Shown here in pieces: positions 49,545 through 62,594 of a stretch of 64,000 bases of DNA. Origin of the DNA: Atrichornis clamosus (lineage: Eukaryota; Chordata; Aves; Passeriformes; Menuridae); NCBI GenBank assembly GCA_013400975.1, contig WBMZ01010832.1, positions 62,001 to 126,000 on the forward strand. The letters are read 5' to 3'. How positions within the stretch are numbered: the first letter of the stretch is position 1; each line of letters starts with the position of its first letter. The notes beneath the pieces are model-generated. The model was not told the DNA's origin and did no database searches. It saw only the letters and a list, made by a program, of their open reading frames with translations. Made by a program: the position numbers and the translations under genes.

Positions 49545-50252
49545 TAACATGACTGGGTTGAAAAAAAAACCACTGCTCATGGGTACAGACAAGGAACTGG
49601 TGGGCTAAAAAAGCTGCTGAAAAGAACCTGTGTGTTGCCGTGGGTGTCCAATGGACAGGAGACAGCACTGTGGTCTCAACGTGAATAAGGCAAACCATAT
49701 GTTTGCCTGCATTAGGAGGAGCATGGGCACCAGAACAGAGGAATTTCCAACCCTGCCTTCTCCGTGATGATGAAGTCACCCCAGGATTACTGTGTCCTCT
49801 TTTGATGTTCCTCACTTCGGGATAGCTGGTGAGAAACTGGAGTGGATCCAGCAGAGAGCTGCCAGGATAAAAGCACCAAGAGACAGGATGAGGCATGTAG
49901 CTGGGGTGGTTTAGACTGAAAAAGAGGAGGGTAAGGAGCAGTCGCAGCAGCCACAACTGCTGATGGGGAGCCCAACAGCCGTGTAAGGTAGTGTAACATG
50001 AGGCAAGAGTTGCAAATTGGCAAGTTCAGAGAGGATATTAGGGAAAGTTTTCTACTAGGAGGTTGGCACAATGTAGGAACCTGTTACTCACATGTAGTGA
50101 AATCTTCACCCTTGCAGGATTTAATGACTTGGCTGGGTAAAGCCACAGCTGACCTGGTTAGGTGTTGGCAGTAGTCCCACTTAGAGCAGGAGGCTGGATT
50201 AGACAGTCCCCACCGGAGGTGCCCTCCAAACAGCTTATCTCTTGTTCTGTGT
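49545..50252 (+). mobile_element. CR1 LINE, 3' part (RT C-terminus and 3' UTR)
   Basis: Plus-strand CR1 remnant covering the end of ORF2 and the 3' UTR. Landmarks in order: 'gctgctgaaaagaacctg' (for 'ctgaaaaggacctg'), 'gtttgcctgcattaggagga', 'ctggagtggatccagcagag' (encoding LEWIQQR), 'gaggatattagggaaa', then 'gcaggaggctggattagac', 'ggaggtgccctccaaa' and a TTCTGTG-like terminal word at about 50245-50251. Frameshifts and stops break the coding part. It differs in sequence from the CR1 at 22.8 kb, so probably belongs to another subfamily. Confidence 0.8.
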
Positions 50253-50789
50253 CAGGCATTCACGCTTCTGCTCAAACTCAATATAAGGAAATTTTAGTTG
50301 AAACAAATCTAATGCTTTGAAAAGCCAATTAAAAGTTTGATTGAAATGCTTTAGATATTTTTATTTTTTTCCTAAAGACTGCGGTCCTGATCCTGCATTT
50401 AAGTAACAAACTTCTAGATGTGGGCCTCTATGGTACCTCAAAAAGTTGCATCTAAGAGATTGCAAATGCACAAAGAGGGTCTGCAGTCTCCACCTGATAG
50501 AGGGAATATTGACAGGGACACTTCTTAAAAAGTTTTTTTTTCATACGTAGGTGCTGATTTGTAGAGTAAGAAAACTCTTATTCTTCTGAGAATATGTTAG
50601 TTTAACTTAGATATTTAAAGAGATGGTGTCAATTTGAGGTAGGAAGGCAAATTTCTAAAGCAAGGCCTAGAACTTGATCACTGGAGGAAGACCATGAAAC
50701 AGAATTACTGAAATCTCAATATATCTTATGGGAAATGAGAGAGGAAAATATTTGTCTTCCAGATACAAAACCAAAGCATGTTCTCGTCT
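50253..50789. other. Non-coding stretch, nothing recognised
   Basis: A+T-rich sequence without recognised gene, repeat family or strong motif. Confidence 0.45.
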
Positions 50790-51110
50790 TGGAGAAAAGA
50801 CAGTGATTGACTATGCAATTTTATTTACTACAGTGATTTTTTTTTTTGTTGGATCTATATATTCAATTTTTCAGTCAAATAAACCTGTTATGCATATTAA
50901 TTAACTGTAATTGCTTTAATTAACTTTGGACGTGCAATGATTCATTACATGATAAACAAATTTAACTTGTACAGCTTATTAAATATCACAAGAAAATCAG
51001 ATATAGTTTCTTCTATTGCTTTCTTAAGGAAAATCAGTATCTCATTGCTATTAAATTTATTTAGAATATATATTTAACTCTTTTCTGTGTCCTCATATGA
51101 TCATGCTGAG
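50790..51110. other. Candidate conserved non-coding element (homeodomain-rich)
   Basis: AT-rich, repeat-free block with overlapping TAAT-type cores and octamer/POU-like words: TGCATATTAATTAA at 50891-50904, TTTAATTAAC at 50915-50924, and ATGATTCATTACATGATAAAC near 50937-50957. The texture closely resembles vertebrate ultraconserved or deeply conserved enhancers near developmental genes. Cross-species alignment would settle this. No coding potential. Confidence 0.35.
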
Positions 51111-52341
51111 CTGTTTTCTTCCTTAGTATTTCTGAGTTACTGGAATTTCAAGTCAGAAAAAGTGAGAGATGAATGAGACCTATTATTGTTTCATTGACTT
51201 TGAAGAACTCTGCATTTTCATTCCTCTTCATGGAAAAGGTCACTTTAATCAGTAGTGAATACTTCAGAGTTGATAGCACAAAATAATCTTAATAGGTTAT
51301 TTGAATAGCAATTTTGTTTAGATTAAATTTCCTTTATTGGAAGAACATGCAGTTGCAGCACACCGCAACCCACACTGGAGACCTCCAAGAGGAGAGTCCT
51401 GTTTTCTGGTCTAGACAATCGAGAACTGCTTGACAGAGCTAGGTTTGCTTCTTCCAAAGCGAGAATGATTAAAGAAACATGTGACGCCACTCCTTAAACA
51501 CATACAAGCATGTTGCAAATGAGAAGAGGATACAGTATTCAGATGATCAAAGAGATTAGGAGTAAATTTCAGTAAGCAGGATTCAGATTTGACAGTATGA
51601 AGTCTTCCTAGCATTCAAGATAGTCAGTCAAATGCAGGGATAATTTGCATTGGGAGGCTATGTGAATTTCAATACTGAAGGTGTTAAAAGCAGAACCAGT
51701 GTCTGACAAAACATGACCTGGGTTTAAGACAGGATATGATTTTTTCTGAAGCAGGAGATGCAATAGATAGCCTCTCAAGGACTCTCCCAGCCCTATTTTT
51801 CCATGTTTTCTCTCAGATTTCAAACTTGCTCACATCAACATCAATGTCCAGAAAACCTAATTTAGTAAGAAGGATGGACTGAAGCTTCTGTTTATTTGCA
51901 CACAATAACAGTTTCCAAATCAGTTTGCATTTCAAGAAGGGTTTGATTTTTTTGTATTTTTCATCATTCAAAACCACTCAGGCTTTTAGTCTTCTTGTTG
52001 CTCAGTTTTTGCCTGCCAATTTTGGGCTCTTAAATTAAACCTAAATTTTTTTATACTTTCTGCCTCTTAAGTGGGACTCATCTCCATTTAACCACTGTAA
52101 GCTAGGTATCTAACCTAGCATGGTCATCCAGGCTGTAGTCTGTCAACATGAATGTCACTTCTCAAGTAAAATATATATTTCCATGCAGAAATGTGCTCCC
52201 TATGTATAAAGCTCATTGAACTCATTTCATGACTTTTAATTTAATTCAGAGAAAGTGTACTGAAAAGTCACACAAGAATAATATGTCACACAAAGTCTGT
52301 GATACCACTCACTGCTTCTGCATATGCCTCTATTTCTTCTG
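51111..52341. other. Non-coding stretch, nothing recognised
   Basis: No gene or known repeat recognised. Frames on the minus strand (51411-51614, 51608-51823) have no domain. Confidence 0.45.
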
Positions 52342-52440
52342 ATTGCATGAAATATGTAAATGTGCAAATCTGACTTTTTCATAATTGTTGCATTTTCATT
52401 CACTGTGAAATATAATCAGGATCACCCGGGTTTATATGGA
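52342..52440 (+). repeat. Unclassified dispersed repeat, copy 2
   Basis: Block Y' (about 52342-52366, CTGATTGCATGAAATATGTA followed by AATGT) is the reverse complement of block Y of copy 1, with about one difference. Block X (52385-52418) matches copy 1 block X at 29 of 34 positions in the same orientation. Downstream (52430-52452) a TTTATATGGAATCTAATCA run weakly resembles Y itself. An ancestral layout of Y'-X-Y would imply inverted terminal sequence. Confidence 0.55.
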
Positions 52441-55400
52441 ATCTAATCACAGAACGTCCTTTAGAAAAGTATGAAACTGACACTGAAAACTGTTCACCTT
52501 GCCTACCAGAACAGACTTTGTTGGGACTGATGGAGCTTTCTAGACCTTTGAGTTATGCTGGCTTTAAAATACTGGCACTGATATCCCACCCTCAACAAGA
52601 AGGGTCTGTTTCTATTAGAGCTATTTCCAAAGCAACTGTTTGTTGCTGTGGCTCTCCAGTGAGGAAAACATATATGGCTCTATGGTTTTTATGTGTGGCA
52701 ATAAATCCTTTATTGGCTTTGATTAAGCCTCTATAGAACACTATGACTGGATCCTTACAAGCAGTGAGAAGTTCAGCTTGAATCTCAAGCTAATTTCTTA
52801 CACTTTTTTCTAGAGTTGGTCCTCCCTCGATTGGTGCAAAAATAGAAATTATGTAAAGTGTATCCATCTCCTTCAGTGCATGTTTGCATTTTTGAGAGGA
52901 ATTTTGCTGGAATTGCTCTTGCCCACTGTCCAAGGCATCATTAGACAGTCATATTTGGACAGTCAAACACCAAATATAAAAAACCAAACCAAAAGCTACT
53001 CCCTTCTGAAGGAGAACTTCTCTTAGATCTCAAAATCACAGAGGAATTGACTTCTGCAGTGTTTCCAGATTTTACCAGTACTCATATATATATATTTCTT
53101 GTTCAGTCCAAACTCACAGTGAAGTCAAAGTGTATTTAATGAATAAATTCTTTTCCTGGAAGTAAAAAAGTATCACTAGTTAGTAAGATTCAGTATATTA
53201 GAGTATTGTAGAAAAGCTCAGGGGATTTTCTCCTGACTAGAAGTTAGTAACAATGAAGAAAACCTTTAAGAAAAGTCACAGATATATTGAAAGATAATAA
53301 ATACGCCTTAAAATCCATTGCCATTGAACAGACAGATCTGAAATGATGTAAGAAAGTGTTCTTGTGCAGAAGGCATCTTTGAAAAAATTTTTGTTTTACT
53401 GCTGAACCATGAGAAATTATAGTGGGGAAAAATACTAGGATGGAGAGAAAGCAGAATTTGATATATATGTCTCCTTAAATATCTTTCCACATATTACAAA
53501 TGAACAAGTACCTACCACACACCTAAAAAGCTCTCTGAAATAATCAACTGACAGTGAACAAATTATTTCTTTCATTATCAAAAGAGTCTGACTTTATAGC
53601 CATCTAGCATCTAATAATATCTTCTAATTGAAGCAAACCAATTATAGCAGCCAATTATATAGCAGAGGTACCGCAATATTACCACAGGGTCTCATCCTTT
53701 TTTTCTCCATAGGACCTTGTTGCTACTGGGCAAAACCAGCTTCTCTTGCAAAAACCTTTCCAATTTTCTCTTTAAGTCTGTGGCTCCCTAGGGTGCACCT
53801 CAGGTTCATTTAGGAGCTCGGTTTGAACTTTTCTCAGTGACCAGGTTTCTCAATGGTTACTGTTCTTTGGGATGTAAGCAGCTGGTTTTGTGTGCCCTGG
53901 GGAAGAGCTAAGTGCTTGAATGCACAGATGTTCTGACGGCTCCTGTGATATAAAATGCATGGCTATATCTACTTCACCGAAGGAAGAAGAGACACAGATA
54001 AATCCCCGGCCTCAAAATCGTGTGAACTGACTGGATCATATATGCAGAATTTAAAGCTAGCTCTTTCTGTAGTGTTTTAGTTCTGGAGTGTTTAGTTTAG
54101 TGGCTGGAGCAGTTCAGGACTGAGCTGGTAAGAGCTAACAGTAAAGTGGTGCAGACAATTAGAGTTCTTCAGTAAGGTCCTTGTCCCTTTTCCAGGTACT
54201 TACCAGGATAGTTCTGCTCTATGGCTACATGCCATATGTCTACGATACTGAAAAAAATTAAACAGGGCTGCTTCTGAGGTACAAACCACTATTGTGTTGA
54301 ACTGTTAGAATGGCCTTGATGGGACTTCATCCTGGCTCATCTGGTGTTTCTCCAAAAAGGTTCAATGCATTGGTTTTGGAAGTTACATGTTCTGGACACC
54401 ATCCTTAATAAGCAGTAAGTATGGAGCTGCCTTATCATGAAGATCAAGAAAATTTTGTAGCATGCACCCCAGCTCTTCCTTTCTTGTTGGTGTGAATCCC
54501 AAAGAACAGTCCAGAGCAAATTTCCTCTGCTAGTGTGTAACATTTACACTAGTGTGCCTCAAAGTCCATGAAGGTCCCTCTTCTCCATCAGCAGGCTTTT
54601 CTGTGCCTGGCTGCTGGTTTTTTTCCAAATGCTGAGGTGGCACAACCCTGCTTTTCATGTTTGTGGTTAAGTGTTGGTGCCAGCACTCCCCTAATTCACT
54701 TCAGGCAAAGCTACCTATTTAAATTGGGTAAACTAACCTTTATGATTTTATCAGCAGTAAATTAGGGAGATAAAGGGGAGGCATTAGACTGCCCTGTACT
54801 GCTGTATGATTTGAATTCCAAGCAATTTTTGCCCTTTTCTTATTATTTTTTCTGCTCTGAGATATCACTAGGCTATGACTAGACCAACACTGTAATTGTT
54901 TCCATAGTAACAAAGACTTTGAAAGATGGAATGATCTGAAGAATAAAATAAATTAAAAAACCAACCATAGGTTGTAAACAAAATAAAAACAAGTGGCGGA
55001 GACGCAATATCTGAAGTCTGAAGGTTTTGTGCCTCCTTTCCAAGGACCCAGGCTAATATGAGAGTAATGATAAAAGTTCATCTCAAATTCACTAAAATAT
55101 GCTCTTTCTAGCAGTCCATATTACCATAGCATTTGCATTCAGTAACTCATTTCCTCTCTTCTGGCTCTGACTCTTTGCTACTCGGACACACATGCTGATC
55201 AGATCCTTAGCTGGAGATGTCAATTTGGGTGCCATCCTTCCAGTACTGCCCCTAACAGTATTTCATTTAATCCAAATGTGGCATTTGTTCCACAAACTAG
55301 AGTGGCTCATTTCAAGGATACTGATTTATGCTAGCTGCAGATTATTAAATCTGATCTCTAACTAGATGCATATTCCTGGGTTGGTTAACTTGCAGTTTGT

Positions 55401-58059
55401 TGTGGTTTTTTGGGGGCTTTTTACACTAAATAGCACCAGAACGGTTATCAGGAAACATGTATTCTGGTTTTGAATCTGCTAGAGGTATATACTGTATATT
55501 TTACGTTGTGTATGGTTCATGCCTTGACTTCCCTACATGTACAGAGGAAAGTGTAATACTTCTCCACTGTATACTGTTTTTGAGAGGAGGTTGTTTCAAG
55601 ATGAAAAGTGTTGGCAATCTTTTCTCTCATTTAAGTCTGCTTTGCATCAGAAATATACAGTTAGCTGCAATATGCCTGATGCCTAAATATTGTAACATTC
55701 TACAACAGATTTTTTTTTTTTAGTTCTGTGAACTCTCATACTTGTTTTGAAATATTTCAGAAGAAATGCTTAGCATTTTGCCTAAACTTGGTGCTAGAAA
55801 TATCTAAACTAAGAAGCATTCTGTCTACATAATACATATCAGAATGTTATAGCAAATGATTCTTGGCTGTGTAGAGTGTGATACTGTCTAAAATAAGAAG
55901 AGGTTCTTTAAAATACAAAGCACTACATGTTGATGGCCGGTTGTGAAGATGAAAATGTTTTCTATTTGCGGGCCCAGAACTCCTTGGAGACTATCACAGC
56001 CTCACACAAGGGAGTGGAAGCTCTTGTGCCAGGAATCCAGCCACATTTCAGAGGAAATGAACCAAGGAAGGTTTGGCCCACTGTTTCTGGTAATTGCTGC
56101 TGCAGTCAATCAGTCAGCTTCAGGACCTGTGGAAGCTCCCACATTTGAAAAGCTCATCGGACTCTCCAGATGGGACCTCCCAGGCACATGCATTCATATC
56201 TCAGAGTTAAGATATAATTTGTTTTGGCTAAACAGCCTCTAAATCTTTCCTTCCTCCAGATGGAAGCATTTGTGCAATTAAGCATTTGGCAATGTTGGCA
56301 TAAGTAACCATGTCCCTTTTGGAATATTTTCAAAACAAATACACAGTAAATGTGGCTAGAGCAATCCAAAGCCATTGTTTTTTCAGGAAAGGGTTGTTTG
56401 TTTTCTGGTTTGATTTGGTTTTGCTTTATTTTCAGGGTCCATGCTCCTTTAACTTGTAGAAACACAATCCTCTGTGGTAGTTTCAATCAAGCCTGGAAGT
56501 GGGGCTGATGAAGAATGTTCATGTTGCATATCTTCTATAGAGGGATATCAAACTTCAGCAAAGGGAAAAACAGCATGGTGTGAGAAAGTTGTTTTGAAAT
56601 GTAACTGGGCTAATTCAGTTCTGCAGTGATCTCCCAGACAAGGCCAGGAGACTGAGTTTGATTTGTTGATTTTTCATGATATGTAAACTATATTTAGGCT
56701 ATGTACAATGAGACTGAAACACAACTGATAATGGGCTTTTCTCACATCCCCAAGGGCTCTCCTTTCATGCACAGTGGTAAAAATGAAAGTGGAAGTGAGT
56801 CAGAGACCTCCAAGTTATAATACTCTATCAAAAATTGGTTGTGAAGTCCTGAATCTAACTCTATATTGAGAAAACTTTAACAAAGTTTGCTAAAGATTTA
56901 TTAATATGAAGTTGGTGTCAAATTTTCACAGATGCCAAAGGAAAGAATAGTCAGATCATAGGTACCCCACGGATTTAATGAACAGAGAAACATAAGTAAA
57001 GTTGCTGACAGTAGATGTCTTGCATATCTCAGCCCACACTACACAGAGCCAGTTATTTCCTATGTCTCCTAAAATGAGAAAACTGTACAATATCAAGTCC
57101 TTCTTTGTAATGACTGTTGGCATGTTGCAACTTCCAAATGACTATTCCTGTAATTTACTTATTAGATTATTTTAAATTTATTCTGAGATGGGCTGTCTGG
57201 TTAGGATAAAGTTAGATGTCTTACAGACCATAATCCACTCTGGCTCTAAATATATTTTGTAGGAAGTCAGGGAGAGATGGGAGAAAGGTGTCAGTATAAA
57301 CAACAGCAAGGAGAAATTTGATAACTGATTTTCACAGAAAATTCAGCTTCACATGATTTTAAATACAGGCAATCTTTCTTAGGAATGGTGTTCACCATCA
57401 CTTTATCAGGTATGCATAGGGTTTCTACAACAGAAAAGAAGTTTTCAGGTTTTTGTCCTTTGTCCAAATAGGGCTCATAATCCTGATGTTCAGTTTGGAT
57501 GGTAAAGTTCATTTCTTCTTCATACCACTAAATAGTTTGGAGTGTTTTACAAACAGTGTTTTGGGGTTTTTATGTTTGCTTTGCCACTGATAATCTTTTT
57601 TGCACTTACATCAGAACTCAATTACTTCACTGTCTCTAGTGAGCCTCCATTAGATCTGAAGGCTTCCAACCTGCTCTCCCAGAAGTATGAAGTTTGGGGA
57701 TTTGTATGGAAGCTGAGCCTGCTTCATCTAACTCTATAAAAACTCAGACTTCAGTGTGTTTGGTATTTTGCTCCAGCTTTAAGGGCTGTAGTTTTATCCT
57801 GCTTTAACACGAATTTGCTTTGAAGTTACATGAAACTTCAGTCTCAGGTTCAAAAAGCTTTGAATGGATTTTGTTTTGATTTTTGTTGTTCCAGAGTATT
57901 GAGCCCTAAGTGAATAGTGGAGGAGGAAGGGAAACAATAAAACAGTAATTGCCATGTCTTTTGACCCAAAGAATTAAATAATGGATCCCAGGAAAATTTT
58001 AGTTCAGCTCCTCAGACAAAGGCATTTAGATAAACTAGAGATAGAAAGACAGTCTGAAA
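52441..58059. other. Long non-coding stretch, nothing recognised
   Basis: No gene recognised. A short (AT)6 run lies at 53084-53095, and T-rich tracts occur at 55711-55722. Frames up to 110 codons (56154-56486, minus) overlap others on the plus strand and lack domains. No repeat family was identified by eye. Confidence 0.45.
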
Positions 58060-58160
58060 CAAGTCTGCAAAGCTTTTCAGTCTTATTTTTCATCTTAATT
58101 AACTAATAATTACAGTCTCATGAGCCTCATGAATTTTTTCTCACATAAAATGGAAAAAGG
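58060..58160. other. Possible conserved non-coding element
   Basis: Homeodomain-type run CTTAATTAACTAATAATTAC at 58094-58113 followed by TCATGAGCCTCATGAATTT in repeat-free AT-rich sequence. Short and supported only by word content. Confidence 0.2.
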
Positions 58161-61100
58161 GTAAATGAGGCTTTGAGGTTTGTAGAGGAGACAGTGTGGT
58201 AGGAAAATTGGAGAAATAGTTTTGACCAATTCTTTTTCCATTACCCCGTAACACCAATCACTTTTTGGTGAGCGTTGTTACCTGTATGTCTCTCTGTCAA
58301 GGGCAGGAAGGCAGCTGTGCACATCCTTTCTAGTTACTTGCTTTTCCTTACTAAGGTCTTTGTTTTCCCGGAGGAGAGCACTGAGGTGAACATACAACGT
58401 GTCTGACATAAATCATAGTCTACTTGACACTGAGTATAATAGCTGAAGTATAAAAACCACTTTCAGGAAATAATGGCAGTTTCTGCATTCCTAGATTGTG
58501 AAAACAATTAACTTCATGCCTCAGAACATATCATTAGCTGGATCTCGTTTTAGAGGGCTAAATACTGGGAATATTTACACGGTCTGATTTACAGATCAAC
58601 CATTGACCTCAGTGTCTCCTTTGAAAAAAAAATATCCCATAATGTCATTCTAGAGTAAAACAAAGACTGCACCAAATCTTTGATGTATTATGTAGCATGA
58701 GAAGTACTTTTCCTTGACAGTTAAAATCTCCATGCACAGCCTGAGTGCCTGAGAGGATTGCCTCGTTGTTAGCACACACAGACAGCTACACCGCTGCAGC
58801 TCTTGGAAATAAACTCATCACTTGATAGAACAAAACACAGCAAAAAATACTTTTTCTTCCTGGCTGTACTGGAGAGTCTGGGGCATTTTACAAAATTCCT
58901 ATAATTACGGTATACTAGTGGAGGGCCTGTCTGAAATTCCCTCATCACTGTCCATCTGCGGGAAAAGCAGTGATAGAGAGAGTTGAGATATGCACCTTGT
59001 TGCTTAGGAGAAGATCTTGCAGTTCAAGCTGGCTACACATCTTTTTCTGCATGGGGGCATCTGTAAAGGAAGAAAATTGTTCTCTTTTGTACTGTTTAGT
59101 GTACACAGCCATAGAGATGGTGCACCAAGGATCTTTTCCAACATAGTCTTAGGAGATGATGTAGTGAGGCAGATCAGGTCCTTGCACTTTGGAGTTGTCC
59201 CTGCTGTCATCCTCCCAGAATATTTTCTGTGTTATTGTTTGTGACTGCCTAATTTAAAAGACCTGTCCGTAGCATACTTATCTTCAAAATAAAGGATAAT
59301 TATAAATTTTTCTCCAAATTATAGTGCACCCAGTACCTGATCCTTCTCTCTTTAATGGGGTCCATGACTACATTGGCTGGGCTACCCAATTTGCCTGCCT
59401 CAATGCTGCTTTCCAGCATCAAGGGATTTTGTTTTGAAGAGCTGCATCGAGACCTTTTAATGGTGCTCTGCTTCCCTTGCTTTACTTTCTCCTGAATTCA
59501 GGTCAGTGCTACAACTCTGTCCTTAGACTTCTGTTGTCCACATACACTTTTCAAAACTAGACTACAAACCTTATGATTTGCTTTTCTGGTTTTTTTTCTT
59601 CAATTAATTTTAACTTAGTTTAGCAGTTGGAGCTTCTTCTTAAAAATCCTTGTGTCATACTAAACAGCTGACATTTGTTTTGTAATATGTGATTATTTTA
59701 TTGTATTTCAAAGAAGATCATATTGTCACAATCAAATGTGCCTTCAGATTTTTTCCGTTTCCAGTCTCTGCAATTGGGTACAACTGGGACATGAATGTTT
59801 TGATGAGCAAGTCTTTGGGCAATGTTCAGGGACGAGAAAGACTGATAACTGCTCTCATGAGTTTTGATCCTAAATCTTGGTTACGTTAGAGATACCTTTC
59901 TCAAACTGTCATCCAAGCTAGAAGGACAAAATTGCAAGACTTGAGTTTTGTTCTGGGCTCATTTCAGTTATGAGATCTGAGTTATGATCCTTTTAAAAAT
60001 TTTTCTTTCTCAGTTCAACTCTTTGAAGATGGTTATTGCTGTTGTTCAGACATTTTGTGAGGTTACTCAGTCTTTTATGTGACCTTTAATGACTGCATAA
60101 GCCATTTTTCTATTTGGGAAGCATGAAAGGTTCAGGTTGATGTTGCATTTGTTATCCATATTTTGTCTGTGGAATGGAGCTGTTAGAGTGAAAAGCTGAG
60201 AATTAAACAGTGTTTCTGTGTCTGTTCCTCTTGTTCCTTCGTCGTTTACTTTCTGAAATTATAAGCAAATTGGGGGCAAGAAGGACAGCATGTTCAGATA
60301 GAAGGCCTGAGTTTACATCAAAGACTTACTTATAGCAACAACTAAATAAACAAGTCTTAGAGATAAAACTTGGCTCTAGAAATCTGTCATGACCCAGGCT
60401 GTGAACCTCAGATGGGCTTTTGTATCTTGCAGAAAATAAGATACTACCAGGGCTCAGGTGTAACACATTGATCCAAATATTTGTGTAAGCTGTACTCCAT
60501 AGTGAATGGGAGAATGCTGGATGAAAACAAGGAGGTAGATTTCCTGCGGTTTTGCAGATCCATTTTGGCTTTATGTAGTTCCTTTTGTTTCTCACCTATT
60601 TGGCTACATTGGAGGCTGGATGAACATGTGTTAGCAAAATTGCAGCTTCTGGTCTGAATTTATCAAACTCAATTAATGTATCAAACTTCTGCATTCAGGC
60701 TTGCATGTTTCTTACTTTATGTACATGCAGCAAGTTACCACATAAAGATGCTGGTAGTTCTCTTGCTCCTCTTTTCTACTTTGGCTTGTTGTGTTGTTAA
60801 AGCTGAGTTGTTAAAACTACCAGAAAGATCAGGTCATGAGCTAGCAGCAGGGCTGTACATCAGCCCCAACCCCTCCAAGGCTATCATGGCGTTCTCAATG
60901 TCTCCCATGAGTGGAACTGTATTTATGGCCTTGTCTGAGGTTCAAGTTACAAGGCTACAAATGTTTCTGTTCAGATGTCCCTGGGATTGCCTGTGGATGT
61001 CATCTTCCTCTTTGCAGGGATTCAGCCTACTTCAGTGACATACAACCAGATGGAGGCTATTGCATGGGGAAAGGGAAAAGCCCCATCCACGCAAAAGCTG

Positions 61101-62307
61101 TCAAATGCCTCCCCTCGGGGGACCTATCTAAAGACAGCTATCACCATTATTCTCCTGCTCTAATTCCTTTCACTTCCTTCCCTCACTTTCCTACAAAATA
61201 TTGTGGAGAGACAGTGCTACAGCTATTGAGTCCTTGTTAATGACACCACTCTTTCCTCAGGTGACTTTGTGTTAGAGGCATTAATCAAATGTCATGGCCT
61301 AAAAGCATATGGTCTCTGTTCATTGCCAGGAAGCAGTAATTGGCAGCAAGGTAGCAGTAGTACACTCTAGAGATAAATATTTCTTAAAAGTGATAATGCC
61401 ATTCTGCACTCCCATGATAAGAATCACTGGAACGCATATGTGCAACTGTATACAGCCTTTCCTTCCAGCAGCCATGCCATTTGTAATCCCCTTTTGGCTA
61501 TAATGCTACAGTAACTTGGATTGCAATGTACCATTTTTAGTACTTATCACATAGCAGCAGACAGCAGGGCTTTTACATTACAAAACAGCCACCACTAGAG
61601 CAGTGGCTCCGATGACAGTGAGGGACTGTCCATAATGTATGATCTTGAGCAGTGTCTAGTAGCCAGAATAAAAATCAATCTGACTTCTCAAAAGACTAAA
61701 TGCAGCTGAAAGGGTTGTTAAAACGGGCTATAACAAGTGAAGTATGCAGCAGAACCAGGAAAAGAAAACCTACATTTGCTCTCAGGCAGGCTAAATTACC
61801 TGGGCTATGGACTGCTACTAGATTTTAGAGAACAACGTCACAACTGAAGCGGAGGCAGTCCTGCAGAATGGAGTGGTTAGGCTGGCTCTCTTCGAGAGTT
61901 ATACTCTAGGTAGCTCCATCAACTTTATCTCAGGACAGATAATGACCACTTCACATAGTCCCATATTCGATAGTTGGCCAGGGTGCCCTTTATTGTTCAT
62001 TCACTATTAGTAGTATCTTGGCTGAACAATTTCACTGCCTGTGTATATTTCAGGAATGACTGAAAAAATATGTGGTTTTACGATCAGATTCGATGCAAGT
62101 ATAAGCTGGCTACTTGAGGATGTCTTGCTTTATTTCCATTCAGTGTTAGTCGCTCTGTTAAAGAGACTAAAATAATGTGGCTGATTATTCTTATTTAAAC
62201 AAAAAAGTGCAATTGTTAGAGCCCAGACATTCTTGAACAATTCAAATGGGACAGATTCTCTCTGAATCAGTCAAAGCAAAGAATCTAAATCTCCCAAACA
62301 ACAGATC
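58161..62307. other. Long non-coding stretch, nothing recognised
   Basis: No gene recognised. A 120-codon frame at 60676-61038 (plus) contains a hydrophobic stretch (MLVVLLLLFSTLACCVVKAE) that looks like a signal peptide by chance, but no family, promoter or splice site supports it. No repeat family was identified by eye. Confidence 0.45.
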
Positions 62308-62547
62308 TCAGAATCACAGAATATGCTGAGTTTGAAGGGACCTACAAGGATCATCGAGTTCAGCTACTGGTCCTGCACAGCACCATCCCCAAGAGTCACA
62401 CCATGTGCCTGAGATTGTTGTCCAAACACTTCTTGAACTCTGTTGGGCTTGGTTCTGTGACCACTTCCCTGGGGAGCCTGTTACAGTACCAACCACTCTC
62501 TGGGTGAAGAATTTTTCCCTAAACCTTCCTTGACACACTTTAAGACA
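62308..62547 (-). mobile_element. CR1 LINE 3' end, 5'-truncated, antisense
   Basis: On the plus strand the element starts with CAGAATCACAGAATA, the reverse complement of the CR1 3' terminal ATTCTGTG repeat, followed by 'gagtttgaagggacctacaaggatcat', 'gagttcagctactggtcctgcacag', 'ccaaacacttcttgaactc', 'ccacttccctggggagcctgtt' and 'gaagaatttttccctaaa', the canonical order of an avian CR1 tail. The minus-strand frame keeps the ORF2 C-terminal words VCQGRFREKFFTQRV before the 3' UTR. 5' truncation at about 240 bases is typical for CR1. It is the least diverged LINE copy in the window together with its intact 3' repeat. Confidence 0.9.
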
Positions 62548-62565
62548 TAAACATCCTAAACTCAA

Positions 62566-62594
62566 AATTGTAAGTCCTTTTTGGACTTACAATT
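62566..62594. repeat. Perfect 12-bp hairpin with T5 loop
   Basis: AATTGTAAGTCC (62566-62577), TTTTT (62578-62582), GGACTTACAATT (62583-62594). The arms are exact reverse complements. It sits about 20 bases beyond the 5' truncation end of the minus-strand CR1. It resembles a small fold-back produced during repair or a stem-loop, but no gene is present for it to terminate. Confidence 0.9.

Noticed and set aside
49480..49956. 158-codon minus-strand frame
   Set aside because: Lies antisense to the plus-strand CR1 at 49.5-50.25 kb; a shadow of the LINE.
55943..56242. 99-codon plus-strand frame
   Set aside because: Overlaps another plus-strand frame and a minus-strand frame, no domain or splice evidence.
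60676..61038. 120-codon frame with signal-peptide-like hydrophobic run
   Set aside because: No family similarity, no promoter or splice context, overlapping frames in other phases; a hydrophobic run in A+T-rich DNA is common by chance.
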